Shown piece by piece: positions 8,184 to 15,920 of a stretch of DNA of 25,215 bases. The DNA comes from RGIG5675 sp050943435 (GTDB lineage: Bacteria; Bacillota; Clostridia; Oscillospirales; Ruminococcaceae): positions 1 through 25,215 of the forward strand of contig JBMNPE010000015.1 in NCBI GenBank assembly GCA_050943435.1, given 5' to 3'. Each line of letters begins with the position of its first letter. The first letter of the stretch is position 1. Made by a program: the position numbers and the translations under genes. The notes under the pieces were generated by a model, which had not been told where the DNA came from, ran no database searches, and saw only the letters and a program-made list of their open reading frames with translations.

Positions 8184-9107
8184 TCAGATGATAAGGAACT
8201 GTCCAACATTCCTGATAAACGTGTTTTTCCAATAATTGCCAGAAATAATTCTACCACAGCGCTGAAAATGGTTCAATTTGACCATATCCGAGTACCCTCT
8301 CAGGACTTTCAGCTGTTCTTCTGAGAGAATATCGGAGTATTCATCGGCAAAAGCCCCGGCCTGTCTGAACATGGAATCGTATACAGCCCTGTTGCGCTCC
8401 CTGGCACTGAGGCGGGAGGCCAGCACGGAAGGCTCGGATGCGTTGTATGCGCCTACCTGATTGGAAGAATGCTGGCGGTATTTTATCAGAGGAATTTTAA
8501 TGAAGCTTATCCTCCCGAAGGCCGATGCTATCAGAGCACACCACCAGTCGTGCATCACCGCGCACGGTTCAGGGCCTATCATGCTCACCAGGGCACGGTT
8601 GACCATCATTGCGCAGCCGGTGACGACGTTCTGGCAGACGAGCTGGTTGAGGGCAGTCCTCTCAGGGGACATTTTTTCGTATTTTACTAGCGAGGGTGAG
8701 ATGACATTCAGATCTTCGTCAGCCACAGCCAGGTCGCAGTGCACCAGGCATGGAACTGACGGGCTGCCGTCTTCAAGCTTCTGCATCTCGAGAAGGGTTC
8801 TCGAGACCTTGTCCGGATACCACCAGTCGTCAGCGTCGCACGTCATGACGTAGTCTGCCCTGCTTGCGGCAAGCAGCTTAAAGAAATTCGATTTTGCGCT
8901 GCCGGACGGCGTGTGGTCTTCGAGAAGGGAAATCCTGCCGTCGCGCGAGGCATACTGCCCTACAATATCCCTGGTGCCGTCTTCCGAACCGTCATCCCTG
9001 ACCACTATCCTTATATCGCTGTGGTCCTGGGCGAGGAGGGAATCGAGCTGCTGGGATAAGAACCGGCTGCTGTTGCACGTTGCAAGCAGAATTTCAACAC
9101 ACGGCAT
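8184..9107 (-). CDS. Family 2 glycosyltransferase, rhamnosyltransferase-like
   Basis: The 307-residue cytoplasmic enzyme has a GT-A fold N-terminus: ILLATCNSSRFLSQQLDSLL, then VVRDDGSEDGT. The metal/nucleotide-binding CDADDWW stretch includes Asp91, Asp93 and Asp94. A later NVVTGCAMMVNRAL segment and His186-Asp187-Trp-Trp resemble bacterial rhamnosyltransferases that build cell-wall or capsular polysaccharide. There is no membrane helix. The actual donor sugar cannot be read from the sequence. A GGGGGAG ribosome binding site precedes the ATG. It sits between a lipoprotein gene and rnfC on the same strand, and a terminator-like hairpin separates it from the lipoprotein gene. No other polysaccharide gene is nearby, which is unusual for this family. 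Confidence 0.87.
   Translation of the reverse strand: MPCVEILLATCNSSRFLSQQLDSLLAQDHSDIRIVVRDDGSEDGTRDIVGQYASRDGRISLLEDHTPSGSAKSNFFKLLAASRADYVMTCDADDWWYPDKVSRTLLEMQKLEDGSPSVPCLVHCDLAVADEDLNVISPSLVKYEKMSPERTALNQLVCQNVVTGCAMMVNRALVSMIGPEPCAVMHDWWCALIASAFGRISFIKIPLIKYRQHSSNQVGAYNASEPSVLASRLSARERNRAVYDSMFRQAGAFADEYSDILSEEQLKVLRGYSDMVKLNHFQRCGRIISGNYWKNTFIRNVGQFLII
8248..8276 (-). promoter_or_regulatory. Candidate sigma-A promoter for the rnf operon, inside the upstream gene
   Basis: On the minus strand TTGAAC (8271-8276) is followed after exactly 17 bases by TAGAAT (8248-8253). Transcription would start near 8241, giving a leader of about 76 bases before rnfC. The elements lie within the last 95 bases of the glycosyltransferase coding sequence. 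This would let rnf be expressed independently of the upstream genes. Confidence 0.6.
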
Positions 9108-9123
9108 TGTTCTCCCCCGACTT

Positions 9124-9160
9124 AAAAAGACAGGGCAGGAAACACAGAGTGCTTCTGCCC
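9124..9160 (-). terminator. Probable terminator between the lipoprotein and glycosyltransferase genes
   Basis: On the minus strand GGGCAG (9155-9160) pairs with CTGCCC (9133-9138), followed by TGTCTTTTT. The 16-base loop is large and the stem is only six pairs, so termination may be incomplete and allow read-through into the glycosyltransferase gene. Confidence 0.45.
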
Positions 9161-9167
9161 CGGATGA

Positions 9168-9629
9168 TCATTTGAAATATTTGTCTACTATCTCCTGTGC
9201 CTTCGAATAGTCGTCAGCAGAAACATATGCCACATATTTTCCGCTGACTTCTATGACAGTGTGCTCTATCCTTGGAATGGCTTCCTGATTGTAGTCCTTG
9301 TAGGCATCGTACTGGGAGGATTTTCTTGCCTCCAGTGAAGAGCGGAGGCTGTCGGCGTCATCCCCGGAATTGCAGGTGAACACCCCGAATTCCTCCCCTG
9401 TAAACCCGGTGGTCATGTAGAATTCAAAGCTTGAGCACCCGCTGGTGTCAATGAGCAGGATGTTGTTGACTGTATCCGAATCCACCTGTTCGGGTTCCTC
9501 TGAGAACAGGTCCGAGGATTTGAGCTCCGATATGAGAGCGGCTGTATCGACCTCCTTGGAAGAGCCGCATGAGACGAAAAGCAGAAGCGCAGCGGCAGCG
9601 AGGACTGCGCATAAAATTTTCTTTACCAA
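9168..9629 (-). CDS. DUF4358-type lipoprotein
   Basis: The 153-residue product starts with a lipoprotein signal peptide: charged MVKK, a hydrophobic stretch, then the lipobox residues F-V-S-C with Cys21 as the lipidation site. The mature part, especially the segment with DSLRSSLEARKSSQYDAYKDY and the final strand VSGKYVAYVSADD, resembles the DUF4358 family, common in clostridia and of unknown function. The protein should be anchored on the outer face of the cytoplasmic membrane. The start is TTG. It overlaps the end of the SGNH-like gene by seven bases, and its AGGAG ribosome binding site lies inside that gene, so the two are probably translationally coupled. The pairing suggests a joint role at the cell surface. 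Confidence 0.85.
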   Translation of the reverse strand: MVKKILCAVLAAAALLLFVSCGSSKEVDTAALISELKSSDLFSEEPEQVDSDTVNNILLIDTSGCSSFEFYMTTGFTGEEFGVFTCNSGDDADSLRSSLEARKSSQYDAYKDYNQEAIPRIEHTVIEVSGKYVAYVSADDYSKAQEIVDKYFK

Positions 9630-10657
9630 GTGTAATCACTCCTGTTTACCGTGTGAGTCAGCAGATAGTCTTCCCAGACGGCGAAACCGCTGCTTGTGAG
9701 CGAGAGGCCGTTGGCTTCCGCGTATTCTTCATTGAGGGCATTGTCGGTGACAAGCTCGGAAGGAAGCCCCAGCAGGAAGACTGACTCGCGGACTGCGTCG
9801 TTCTTTATCATTTCGTCTGCCGCGAGGATCTTGTCTATCGTAATGTAGGCATGGCTGGAGGCCAGCGAGGAAGTGACCGGTATCAGAGTCTGCAGGTATA
9901 TCTGCGCATCCGGCTGGGCGGACTTTATCATTTCGATGAGCGAGGCAAGTGAATCCTCGAAATCGTCGGGATAATACCACCCCATCTCATTGAGGCCGAG
10001 TGCTATGTATATCTTTCCGTATGTGTTCTCGGAGAGAAGCTGTGAAAGGGTGACCTCGTTCCCGGACCTGTCATAGCCTGTCCCGCTCATTGCGTTCTCC
10101 GTTGTCATTGAGCTCGAATAGAACAGCTGGGCTCCTTCGGCATATCCGTACAGCTCAAAGCCCTGTATCCTTGATTCACCAATGATCAGGGCGTCGGAGA
10201 ACCAGTCCGAACTCTGTTTTTCGGATTCCGGAACTTCCTGGGTATAGTCATACGGGTTCTTGATTGTTTCGACAGTGATGCTTTCGGTCGGCATCGGGCC
10301 TATCTGTGAAAAATCGGCAGGCTTTCCTGAGCGCCTTACGGCCCTCACGACAAGCACTATTCCGATGATGATCAGGATGATTATTGCCGTGAGCAGTATA
10401 TAGGCGAGAAGGCGCCTCTTCTTCATCTCGCGGATCTTGGCCCTTCTTGCCTCGCGGTTTTTGAGGAAAGATTCTTTATCGGAGGCTCCGCCGGCACTAG
10501 TATTTTCACTGGAAGCAGCTCCGGATGCACCTTCTGATGCTGCTTTATCTGTCTGCTCGTTTTTTGAAGGGGCATCTTCTGCCGCATTGAGGATCCTGTC
10601 GGCATCCTCGGCAGAAAAGACGTGGCTCGAATCGTTCCGGTTCAACCCGTCGTTCAT
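9623..10657 (-). CDS. Membrane-anchored SGNH/GDSL-like protein, catalytic Asp/His apparently lost
   Basis: The 344-residue protein begins at an ATG preceded by GGAGGTG with good spacing. The longer frame from 10825 runs into the promoter and was rejected. Residues 1-82 form a charged, Ala/Ser/Glu-rich cytoplasmic region, and residues about 83-105 a single membrane helix after a basic cluster. From about 150 an SGNH-hydrolase-like domain lies outside the cell. Its first block is ALIIGESR (Ser162 as would-be nucleophile, with Glu where the family usually has Asp in GDS). A GLNEMG block at about 221-226 carries Asn223. The C-terminal block, usually DGxHL, reads NGLSL at 316-320, so the Asp and His of the triad are replaced by Asn316 and Ser319. 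It may be a binding protein instead of an esterase. Such genes are often found next to DUF4358 lipoproteins in clostridia, as here. Confidence 0.82.
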   Translation of the reverse strand: MNDGLNRNDSSHVFSAEDADRILNAAEDAPSKNEQTDKAASEGASGAASSENTSAGGASDKESFLKNREARRAKIREMKKRRLLAYILLTAIIILIIIGIVLVVRAVRRSGKPADFSQIGPMPTESITVETIKNPYDYTQEVPESEKQSSDWFSDALIIGESRIQGFELYGYAEGAQLFYSSSMTTENAMSGTGYDRSGNEVTLSQLLSENTYGKIYIALGLNEMGWYYPDDFEDSLASLIEMIKSAQPDAQIYLQTLIPVTSSLASSHAYITIDKILAADEMIKNDAVRESVFLLGLPSELVTDNALNEEYAEANGLSLTSSGFAVWEDYLLTHTVNRSDYTW

Positions 10658-10727
10658 ATCCAGCACCTCCCCCACAGCACTGACAGTCCATGCAGTGCTT
10701 ACTGGCGACACATTTTCGTATGTAAAA

Positions 10728-10756
10728 ATTCTAATGCCCGTTCGGACCGGTGTCAA
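10728..10756 (-). promoter_or_regulatory. Sigma-A promoter for the SGNH-like/lipoprotein genes
   Basis: On the minus strand a perfect TTGACA (10751-10756) is followed after 17 bases by TAGAAT (10728-10733). Transcription would start near 10721, leaving a leader of about 64 bases. That leader contains a hairpin (AGCACTG/CAGTGCT, 10676-10682 with 10693-10699, ten-base loop) just upstream of the GGAGGTG ribosome binding site, possibly affecting translation. Confidence 0.78.
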
Positions 10757-10890
10757 TTGAATGGCAGGCCTCAGAGTGAACTGCTGCACAGCCCCTGCCG
10801 CGCTTCGTGAAGATTGCGGCTGCATCGATGTCCGAGCTGTTTTTAAAGGCTTCGTGCATCTGGTAACCCTGAAATCGTCAAAATGGCGTA

Positions 10891-10930
10891 TAAAATCAAG
10901 AAAAATGCCTTAAAATCAAACATTTTCTTG
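10891..10930 (+). repeat. Direct and inverted repeats upstream of the rimP promoter
   Basis: The nine-base word TAAAATCAA occurs at 10891-10899 and 10911-10919, exactly 20 bases apart (about two helical turns). An inverted pair, CAAGAAAAATG (10898-10908) and CATTTTCTTG (10921-10930), overlaps it and reaches the -35 box. The tract could be an UP-element or a protein binding site. Function is inferred only from placement. The rest of the 383-base divergent region between 10658 and 11040 (about 10760-10890) shows no gene or other structure I can support. Confidence 0.45.
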
Positions 10931-10956
10931 CAAATTAGTTGATACTATATTATAAT
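10928..10956 (+). promoter_or_regulatory. Sigma-A promoter of the rimP-nusA-infB operon
   Basis: TTGCAA (10928-10933), a 17-base spacer and a perfect TATAAT (10951-10956) form a strong housekeeping promoter. Transcription should begin near 10963, about 78 bases before rimP. It is preceded by an AT-rich tract with repeats. Confidence 0.85.
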
Positions 10957-10970
10957 CACGGCGTGTTAGG

Positions 10971-11002
10971 AAGGAGTGGGTTTTGCCCACTCTTTCGTTT
11001 TC
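10971..11002 (+). terminator. Terminator-like attenuator hairpin in the rimP leader
   Basis: GAGTGGG (10974-10980) pairs with CCCACTC (10986-10992) around a TTTTG loop, and the stem extends with A-U and G-U pairs to 10971/10995. A U-rich tail TTTCGTTTT follows. It lies only about ten bases after the predicted transcription start, so it looks like an early attenuator or a 5'-stabilising hairpin for the nusA operon. Because NusA itself acts on such hairpins, autoregulation is plausible but inferred. Confidence 0.6.
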
Positions 11003-11040
11003 AATGAAGACTGTTGCGCGAAAGGCGCCTCGGAGGGAAT

Positions 11041-11523
11041 ATGGCAGCCAAGGTAAAGACCACAGACAGGGTCAGGAAAGCACTAGCTCCTGTCGCTGAA
11101 AATCTGGGCCTTGAGATCTGGGACGTGGAATCCGTCAAAGAGGGTCCGGACATGATCCTCAGGGTCTACGTCGACAGGGAAGGCGGAGTATCCATAGACG
11201 AATGCGAGGCGATGAGCAGGGCGTCCGACCCGATTCTGGACGAGATGGACCTCTACGGAAGCCAGTATGTTTTCGAGGTCTCTTCTCCGGGAATCGAGAG
11301 GGTGCTTAGGACAGATGACCATCTCAGAAGGTATATCGGCGGAACCGTGACGGTCAGGCTCATCAGACCGGACAAATCCGGAAGGAAGGAGCTCAGGGGA
11401 GTCCTCGAGTCCTTCGACGGAAAAACCGTGACTATTTCGACTGACGATGGAGCTGAAGAGATCCCCAGGGGGGATACGGCAGTAATACAGGTATACGAAG
11501 ACTTTATGGGGGACATAAGATGA
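11041..11523 (+). CDS. rimP: Ribosome maturation factor RimP
   Basis: RimP assists late assembly of the 30S subunit. The 160-residue protein has the two usual halves: an N-terminal alpha/beta domain (LGLEIWDVESVKEGPDMILRVYVD, then ISIDEC-type VSIDECEAMSR and the YVFEVSSPGIERVL signature) and a C-terminal SH3-like barrel from about residue 90. The start at 11041 was chosen over the upstream TTG at 11014 because GGAGGG lies directly before it and the protein then has family length. First gene of the operon. Its TGA overlaps the nusA ATG. Confidence 0.96.
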   Translation: MAAKVKTTDRVRKALAPVAENLGLEIWDVESVKEGPDMILRVYVDREGGVSIDECEAMSRASDPILDEMDLYGSQYVFEVSSPGIERVLRTDDHLRRYIGGTVTVRLIRPDKSGRKELRGVLESFDGKTVTISTDDGAEEIPRGDTAVIQVYEDFMGDIR

Positions 11524-12608
11524 AAAAGAAGACCGAACCTGAGTCCAACAACATTGATGAATTTTTCGACGCACTTGCGATGCTCGAAAAGGAGAGAGAT
11601 CTCCCGGAAGACTATCTCATCGAAAAGATAAAGAACGCGATAATCATCGCCGCCAAGAGGGACTACGGAAATTCCGGAAACATCGATGTCGAGATAGATC
11701 CTGAGACGAAGGTCTTCAGGGTCACTCAGATAAAGAACGTCGTGGACGAGGTCGAGGACCCAACCCTGGAGATAACCCTCGAGGATGCAAAGAAGGTGGA
11801 CCCTGACGCCATGGTCGGCGGCCAGGTAGTAATCCCGCTCGACACACGCAAGTTCGGAAGGATACCTGCCCAGACTGCCAAGCACGTCATCCGCCAGAAC
11901 ATCAGGGAGGCGGAGAGAGAGCAGGCATATGACGATATAAGGGCGAAGGTCGGCGAACTGGTGCAGGCAACTGTCATGAGGACGGACCCCATCAAGGGAA
12001 CTGTGGTCCTCGAAATTGGCCGCAATGAGGCGCTGCTCCCAAGAAGCGAGCAGGTGCCGGGGATGTCTCTCGCCGACGGCCAGAAGATCAATGTGTATGT
12101 CGTGGACGTCACTGATACAGAGCGCGGACCCAAGATCATGCTTTCAATGACCCACCCGGGACTCGTAAAGAGGCTGTTTGAGGTGGAGGTTCCAGAGATT
12201 TTCGACGGAACCGTCGAAATCAAGGCTGTCGCAAGGGAGGCCGGCCAGAGGACAAAGATCGCCGTCTGGTCAAAGGACAAGGATGTGGACCCGAGGGGAG
12301 CCTGCATAGGCCCGAGGGGATCCAGGGTCGAGAGAATCGTGGATGAGCTCGGCGGGGAGAAGATAGACGTCGTGCTCTGGAGCGAAAAGCCGGAGGAATT
12401 CATTGCCAAGGCGCTCTCCCCGGCAGATGTGATATCCGTCGAAGTAACCGACCCGGAAGCCAAGGCCTGCACCGTCACAGTGCCGGACGACCAGCTGTCT
12501 CTCGCAATAGGAAACAGGGGACAGAACGCCAGGCTTGCAGCAAGGCTCACCGGCTTCAAGATTGACATAAAGCCTGAAAACGGGTACTACGAGAAAGAGG
12601 ACAGATGA
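11520..12608 (+). CDS. nusA: Transcription termination/antitermination factor NusA
   Basis: NusA binds RNA polymerase and nascent RNA and modulates pausing, termination and antitermination. The 362-residue protein has the N-terminal polymerase-binding domain (1-130), an S1 domain (about 135-205) and two KH domains. KH1 includes GACIGPRGSRVERI at about 262-275, and KH2 includes LAIGNRGQNARLAARLTG near the C-terminus. It lacks the C-terminal acidic repeats of enterobacterial NusA, as is normal for Gram-positive forms. ATGA overlaps connect it to rimP and ylxR. Confidence 0.97.
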   Translation: MKKKTEPESNNIDEFFDALAMLEKERDLPEDYLIEKIKNAIIIAAKRDYGNSGNIDVEIDPETKVFRVTQIKNVVDEVEDPTLEITLEDAKKVDPDAMVGGQVVIPLDTRKFGRIPAQTAKHVIRQNIREAEREQAYDDIRAKVGELVQATVMRTDPIKGTVVLEIGRNEALLPRSEQVPGMSLADGQKINVYVVDVTDTERGPKIMLSMTHPGLVKRLFEVEVPEIFDGTVEIKAVAREAGQRTKIAVWSKDKDVDPRGACIGPRGSRVERIVDELGGEKIDVVLWSEKPEEFIAKALSPADVISVEVTDPEAKACTVTVPDDQLSLAIGNRGQNARLAARLTGFKIDIKPENGYYEKEDR

Positions 12609-12883
12609 AGAAGAGAAAGGTCCCGATGAGGCTCTGCACTGGGTGCAGGGAGTCAAAACCGAAGAAAGAACTTTTGAGGATTGTAAAATCCCCCGACGGA
12701 GAGGTTTCCGTCGACGAAACGGGCAGGAAGCCCGGAAGAGGGGCCTACATCTGCAGAAATGCCGAATGCCTTGATAAGGCGAGAAAGAACAGGAGCCTCG
12801 AGAGAACTTTCGAGATGAAGATATCCGAAGAAGTCTATGAAGAGCTCGAGAAGGAGATCCTGTCCGCAGAAGAGGTTAAATGA
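12605..12883 (+). CDS. ylxR: YlxR family RNA-binding protein (RnpM)
   Basis: The 92-residue basic protein carries the family's N-terminal RLCTGCRESKPKKELLRIVK segment and the central GRKPGRGAYIC motif with the paired cysteines. The Bacillus homologue binds the RNA of RNase P and has been renamed RnpM. The role here is assigned by homology and by its fixed place between nusA and ylxQ. ATGA overlaps with both neighbours imply coupled translation. Confidence 0.93.
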   Translation: MKKRKVPMRLCTGCRESKPKKELLRIVKSPDGEVSVDETGRKPGRGAYICRNAECLDKARKNRSLERTFEMKISEEVYEELEKEILSAEEVK

Positions 12884-13197
12884 AGGACAAGAGGGTTCTA
12901 AACGCCATAGGGATGTGCCGGAGGGCAGGGAAACTGGGGATAGGCGCCGATGCGGCGCTGGACGGAATAAGACACGGTGCCCCTGCCGTCGTGATGGCAA
13001 GCGACATCTCCGAAGGAACCAGGAGCAGAATAGCCGGAAAATGCGGCAGGACAAAAATCATCGAGCTCGGATGCACGATGGATGAGATAGAGGAGACGGT
13101 GGGCAGGAGATTCGCCGTCGCATCGATAAACGACGAGAATCTGGCAAGAGCCGTTATGATCGCCTTAAACAGGGAGGAAATTGCTGATGCTGATTAA
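12880..13197 (+). CDS. ylxQ: YlxQ, L7Ae-family RNA-binding protein
   Basis: The 105-residue protein is a small L7Ae/L30e-like RNA-binding protein (N-terminal LNAIGMCRRAGKLGIGADAALDGIR, then VVMASDISEGTRSRI). Homologues recognise kink-turn RNAs, but the cellular target in clostridia is not established. The ATG overlaps the ylxR stop. Its 3' end overlaps the infB start by 11 bases, and the infB ribosome binding site GGAGG lies inside this gene. Confidence 0.92.
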   Translation: MKDKRVLNAIGMCRRAGKLGIGADAALDGIRHGAPAVVMASDISEGTRSRIAGKCGRTKIIELGCTMDEIEETVGRRFAVASINDENLARAVMIALNREEIADAD

Positions 13198-15538
13198 ATA
13201 CCGTCTGGGAGAACTTGCAAAGGACTTTGACCTGCAGAACAAGGAGGTCATAGCCCTGCTTGCCGATAAGTTCCCGGGGGAAAAGAAACACACGACGGTT
13301 CTGACGGAATCTGAGCTCAACTACATCTTTGACGAACTCACGAAGAAGTATTCCGCCAAGAATTTCGACGCATATCTCAAGCCGGAAGGGAAGCCGGAGG
13401 AAAAGCCTGAGGAAAACGCTGAGCCCACGGCGGAGAAACCGGCCGAGCAGCCGAAGACTGCCGCCGTCGAAAAAGAGCCAAAGGAGAAAGCCCCCGAGAA
13501 GAAGAAGACCTCCCAGCCGCAGCCCAAGAAGGACAGGATAACCAAAGTCGTAGATACAGGGTCAGCATCTGTAGATCTGGACAAGTACAGCGAGAAGTAC
13601 GAGAATCTCGCGGAGTCGCAGGCAAGGTCCTCCGGGCAGATGAGTAGCAGAAAGGCCCAGTCCCAGGGGAGCAAGCAGAAGCTCAACCAGAAGTCCAAGC
13701 AGAAGAAGTACAAGACTTTCGGGAAGCAGAAGAGGGAGACTGAAGCCGAGAAGCTCCAGAGAATACAGCTCGAGAAGGCCAGAAAGGCCCAGCTCAAGAT
13801 CTCGATACCTGATGAAATCAGCGTGGGAGAGCTTGCCACGAGGCTCAAGGCGACCTCTGCCAGCGTAGTCAAGAAGCTTATGGAGCTCGGGGTAATGGCT
13901 TCGGTGAGCGACACGATAGATTTCGACACCGCTGCCCTTGTCGCCGAGGAAATGAATGCCAAGGTAGAGCACGAAGTGCATGTGTCCATCGAGGAGAGGC
14001 TCATTGACGACACGGAGGACGACGAGAAGGATCTCGTCCCGAGAGCCCCGGTCGTTGTAGTTATGGGCCATGTCGACCACGGCAAGACTTCCCTTCTCGA
14101 CTACATAAGGAAGACCAAGGTGACATCCACCGAGGCCGGCGGGATCACCCAGCACATAGGCGCGTACAGGGTCAAGGTCAATGACAGGATGATAACCTTC
14201 CTGGATACACCGGGCCATGAGGCGTTCACTGCGATGAGGGCCCGCGGGGCCATGCTCACGGATATCGCAATACTGGTAATCGCCGCTGACGACGGCATCA
14301 TGCCGCAGACGGTGGAGGCGATCAACCACGCAAAGGCCGCCAACGTCACGATAATCGTTGCAATCAACAAGATAGACAAGCCGAATGCAAATCCGGAGAG
14401 GGTAAAGAAGCAGCTCACCGAATACGGCCTTGTCTCTGAGGAATGGGGCGGGGATACAGTGTGCTGCAACGTCTCAGCTCTCACCGGGGAAGGAGTTGAC
14501 AATCTGCTCGAGATGCTGCTCCTCGTTGCCGACATGAAGGAGCTCAAGGCCAACCCGAACAGGCTTGCAAAAGGCGCTGTCATTGAGGCCAGGCTCGACA
14601 AGGGACGCGGCCCGATAGCCTCCGTCCTCATACAGAACGGCACGCTCCACCTGGGAGACGTGATAATTGCCGGGACCGCAGTCGGAAGGGTCAGGACCAT
14701 GATCGACGACAGGGGAAAGAGGATAAAGTCCGCAGGACCTTCCGAACCTGTCGAGATAGCCGGGCTGATCGACGTTCCCAACGGCGGCGACGTCTTCAAC
14801 GCCGTCGAGGACGAAAAGCTCGCGAGGGAGCTTGCAAACCAGAGGAAATCAGCGGAGCAGGCCAAGCAGTGGAACAGCTACACCAAGGTCACCCTCGACA
14901 ATCTGTTCAGCCAGATCGAGGAAGGCGACAGGAAGGAGCTCCCGATTGTCGTCAAGGCGGACGTGCAGGGCACGGCCGAGGCACTCAAGGACAGCCTTGA
15001 GAAGCTTTCCAATGACGAGGTCAAGGTATCCGTCATACATGCGGCAGTCGGCGGGATAACAGCCAACGACGTCATGCTCGCAAAGGCTTCAGGAGCAGTA
15101 ATAATAGGATTCAACGTGAGGCCTGATTCCAACGCCACGGAGCAGGCAAAGGCCGACGGCGTAGAAATGCGCATGTACAGGGTCATCTATGATGCCATCG
15201 ACGATGTGGAGGCGGCCCTCAAGGGAATGCTCGCCCCGAAGACCAGAGAGGTCGAGGAAGGCAGCGTTGAAGTCAGGGAGGTCTACAAGATATCATCCGT
15301 CGGCACTGTCGCTGGCTGCTATGTTACCTCCGGGAGCATAAGCAGAGGCAGCCTTGTCAGGGTAGTGAGAGACGGGATAATCATCCACGACGACAAGGTG
15401 GCTTCACTGAGAAGATTCAAGGACGATGTAAAGGAAGTCTCCCAGGGGTATGAGTGCGGCGTCACCCTCGAAAAGTTTGCCGACATAAAGCAGGGAGACA
15501 TATTCGAGACATACCTTGTAGAAGAGTACAGGGAATAA
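13187..15538 (+). CDS. infB: Translation initiation factor IF-2
   Basis: IF-2 is the GTPase that places initiator tRNA on the 30S subunit and promotes subunit joining. The ATG at 13187, nine bases after GGAGG (13173-13177), was chosen over the TTG at 13181, which is too close. The 783-residue protein has a first IF2_N domain (about 1-55) and a long charged Pro/Glu/Lys/Gln linker (about 60-195). A second IF2_N domain follows (about 205-260). The G domain has G1 GHVDHGKT at 294-301, then DTPGH and NKID. The C-terminal barrels and initiator tRNA-binding domain run to the end. The linker is low in complexity, as in most IF-2 proteins. Confidence 0.97.
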   Translation: MLIKYRLGELAKDFDLQNKEVIALLADKFPGEKKHTTVLTESELNYIFDELTKKYSAKNFDAYLKPEGKPEEKPEENAEPTAEKPAEQPKTAAVEKEPKEKAPEKKKTSQPQPKKDRITKVVDTGSASVDLDKYSEKYENLAESQARSSGQMSSRKAQSQGSKQKLNQKSKQKKYKTFGKQKRETEAEKLQRIQLEKARKAQLKISIPDEISVGELATRLKATSASVVKKLMELGVMASVSDTIDFDTAALVAEEMNAKVEHEVHVSIEERLIDDTEDDEKDLVPRAPVVVVMGHVDHGKTSLLDYIRKTKVTSTEAGGITQHIGAYRVKVNDRMITFLDTPGHEAFTAMRARGAMLTDIAILVIAADDGIMPQTVEAINHAKAANVTIIVAINKIDKPNANPERVKKQLTEYGLVSEEWGGDTVCCNVSALTGEGVDNLLEMLLLVADMKELKANPNRLAKGAVIEARLDKGRGPIASVLIQNGTLHLGDVIIAGTAVGRVRTMIDDRGKRIKSAGPSEPVEIAGLIDVPNGGDVFNAVEDEKLARELANQRKSAEQAKQWNSYTKVTLDNLFSQIEEGDRKELPIVVKADVQGTAEALKDSLEKLSNDEVKVSVIHAAVGGITANDVMLAKASGAVIIGFNVRPDSNATEQAKADGVEMRMYRVIYDAIDDVEAALKGMLAPKTREVEEGSVEVREVYKISSVGTVAGCYVTSGSISRGSLVRVVRDGIIIHDDKVASLRRFKDDVKEVSQGYECGVTLEKFADIKQGDIFETYLVEEYRE

Positions 15539-15566
15539 TGACGGATTTCCCCGGGAGGATGTAATT

Positions 15567-15920
15567 TTGGCATCTCACAGAATTGAAAGACTGGAAAAAG
15601 ACATCAAGGTGCATCTTTCGAGGGAGATTCCGACCCTCAAGGATCCGCGCATTGACTGCATGCCATCTGTTGTGAGGGTCGATGTGACGCCGGATTCCTC
15701 CTATGCGACGATCCTCATAAGCTCTGTGTTCGGGTTCGACAGGGCAAAGGAATGCTGCGAGGCTTTAAACGGGGCAGCGGGAATCCTCAGGACGTCAATT
15801 TCAAAGACGATGCACATAAGGAAGGCACCGGAGCTCAATTTCATTCCGGACGGGTCTGCGGAATATGCTGACCACATCAACCGGATTTTGGAGAAGATCA
15901 AGAATGAGTCAGAGAACTGA
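15567..15920 (+). CDS. rbfA: Ribosome-binding factor A
   Basis: RbfA is a single KH-domain protein needed for 16S rRNA processing and late 30S maturation. The 117-residue product has the typical SHRIERLEKDIKVHLSREI N-terminus, the long central strands, and the RTSISKTMHIRKAPELNFIPD segment. The start is TTG with GGGAGG eight bases upstream. The nearer ATG at 15559 is followed at once by a stop codon, so it cannot be the start. The 3' end overlaps nrnA by 17 bases. Confidence 0.95.
   Translation: MASHRIERLEKDIKVHLSREIPTLKDPRIDCMPSVVRVDVTPDSSYATILISSVFGFDRAKECCEALNGAAGILRTSISKTMHIRKAPELNFIPDGSAEYADHINRILEKIKNESEN

Noticed and set aside
10658..10825. N-terminal extension of the SGNH-like frame
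   Set aside because: The stretch contains a near-consensus promoter and no ribosome binding site for the longer form; the ATG at 10657 has a perfect one.
11726..12568. 280-residue minus-strand frame inside nusA
   Set aside because: Antisense shadow of nusA; composition dominated by Ser, Thr and Leu, with no motif.
13321..14329. Two long minus-strand frames within infB
   Set aside because: Both are antisense to the IF-2 linker and G domain; the Phe/Ser/Leu-rich runs are the mirror of the Lys/Glu-rich linker.
14101..14865. 254-residue minus-strand frame in the IF-2 GTPase region
   Set aside because: Antisense to a highly conserved coding region, without ribosome binding site or domain.
15559..15564. 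ATG just after the rbfA ribosome binding site
   Set aside because: It is followed immediately by TAA and is too close to GGGAGG; the TTG at 15567 gives the full family protein.
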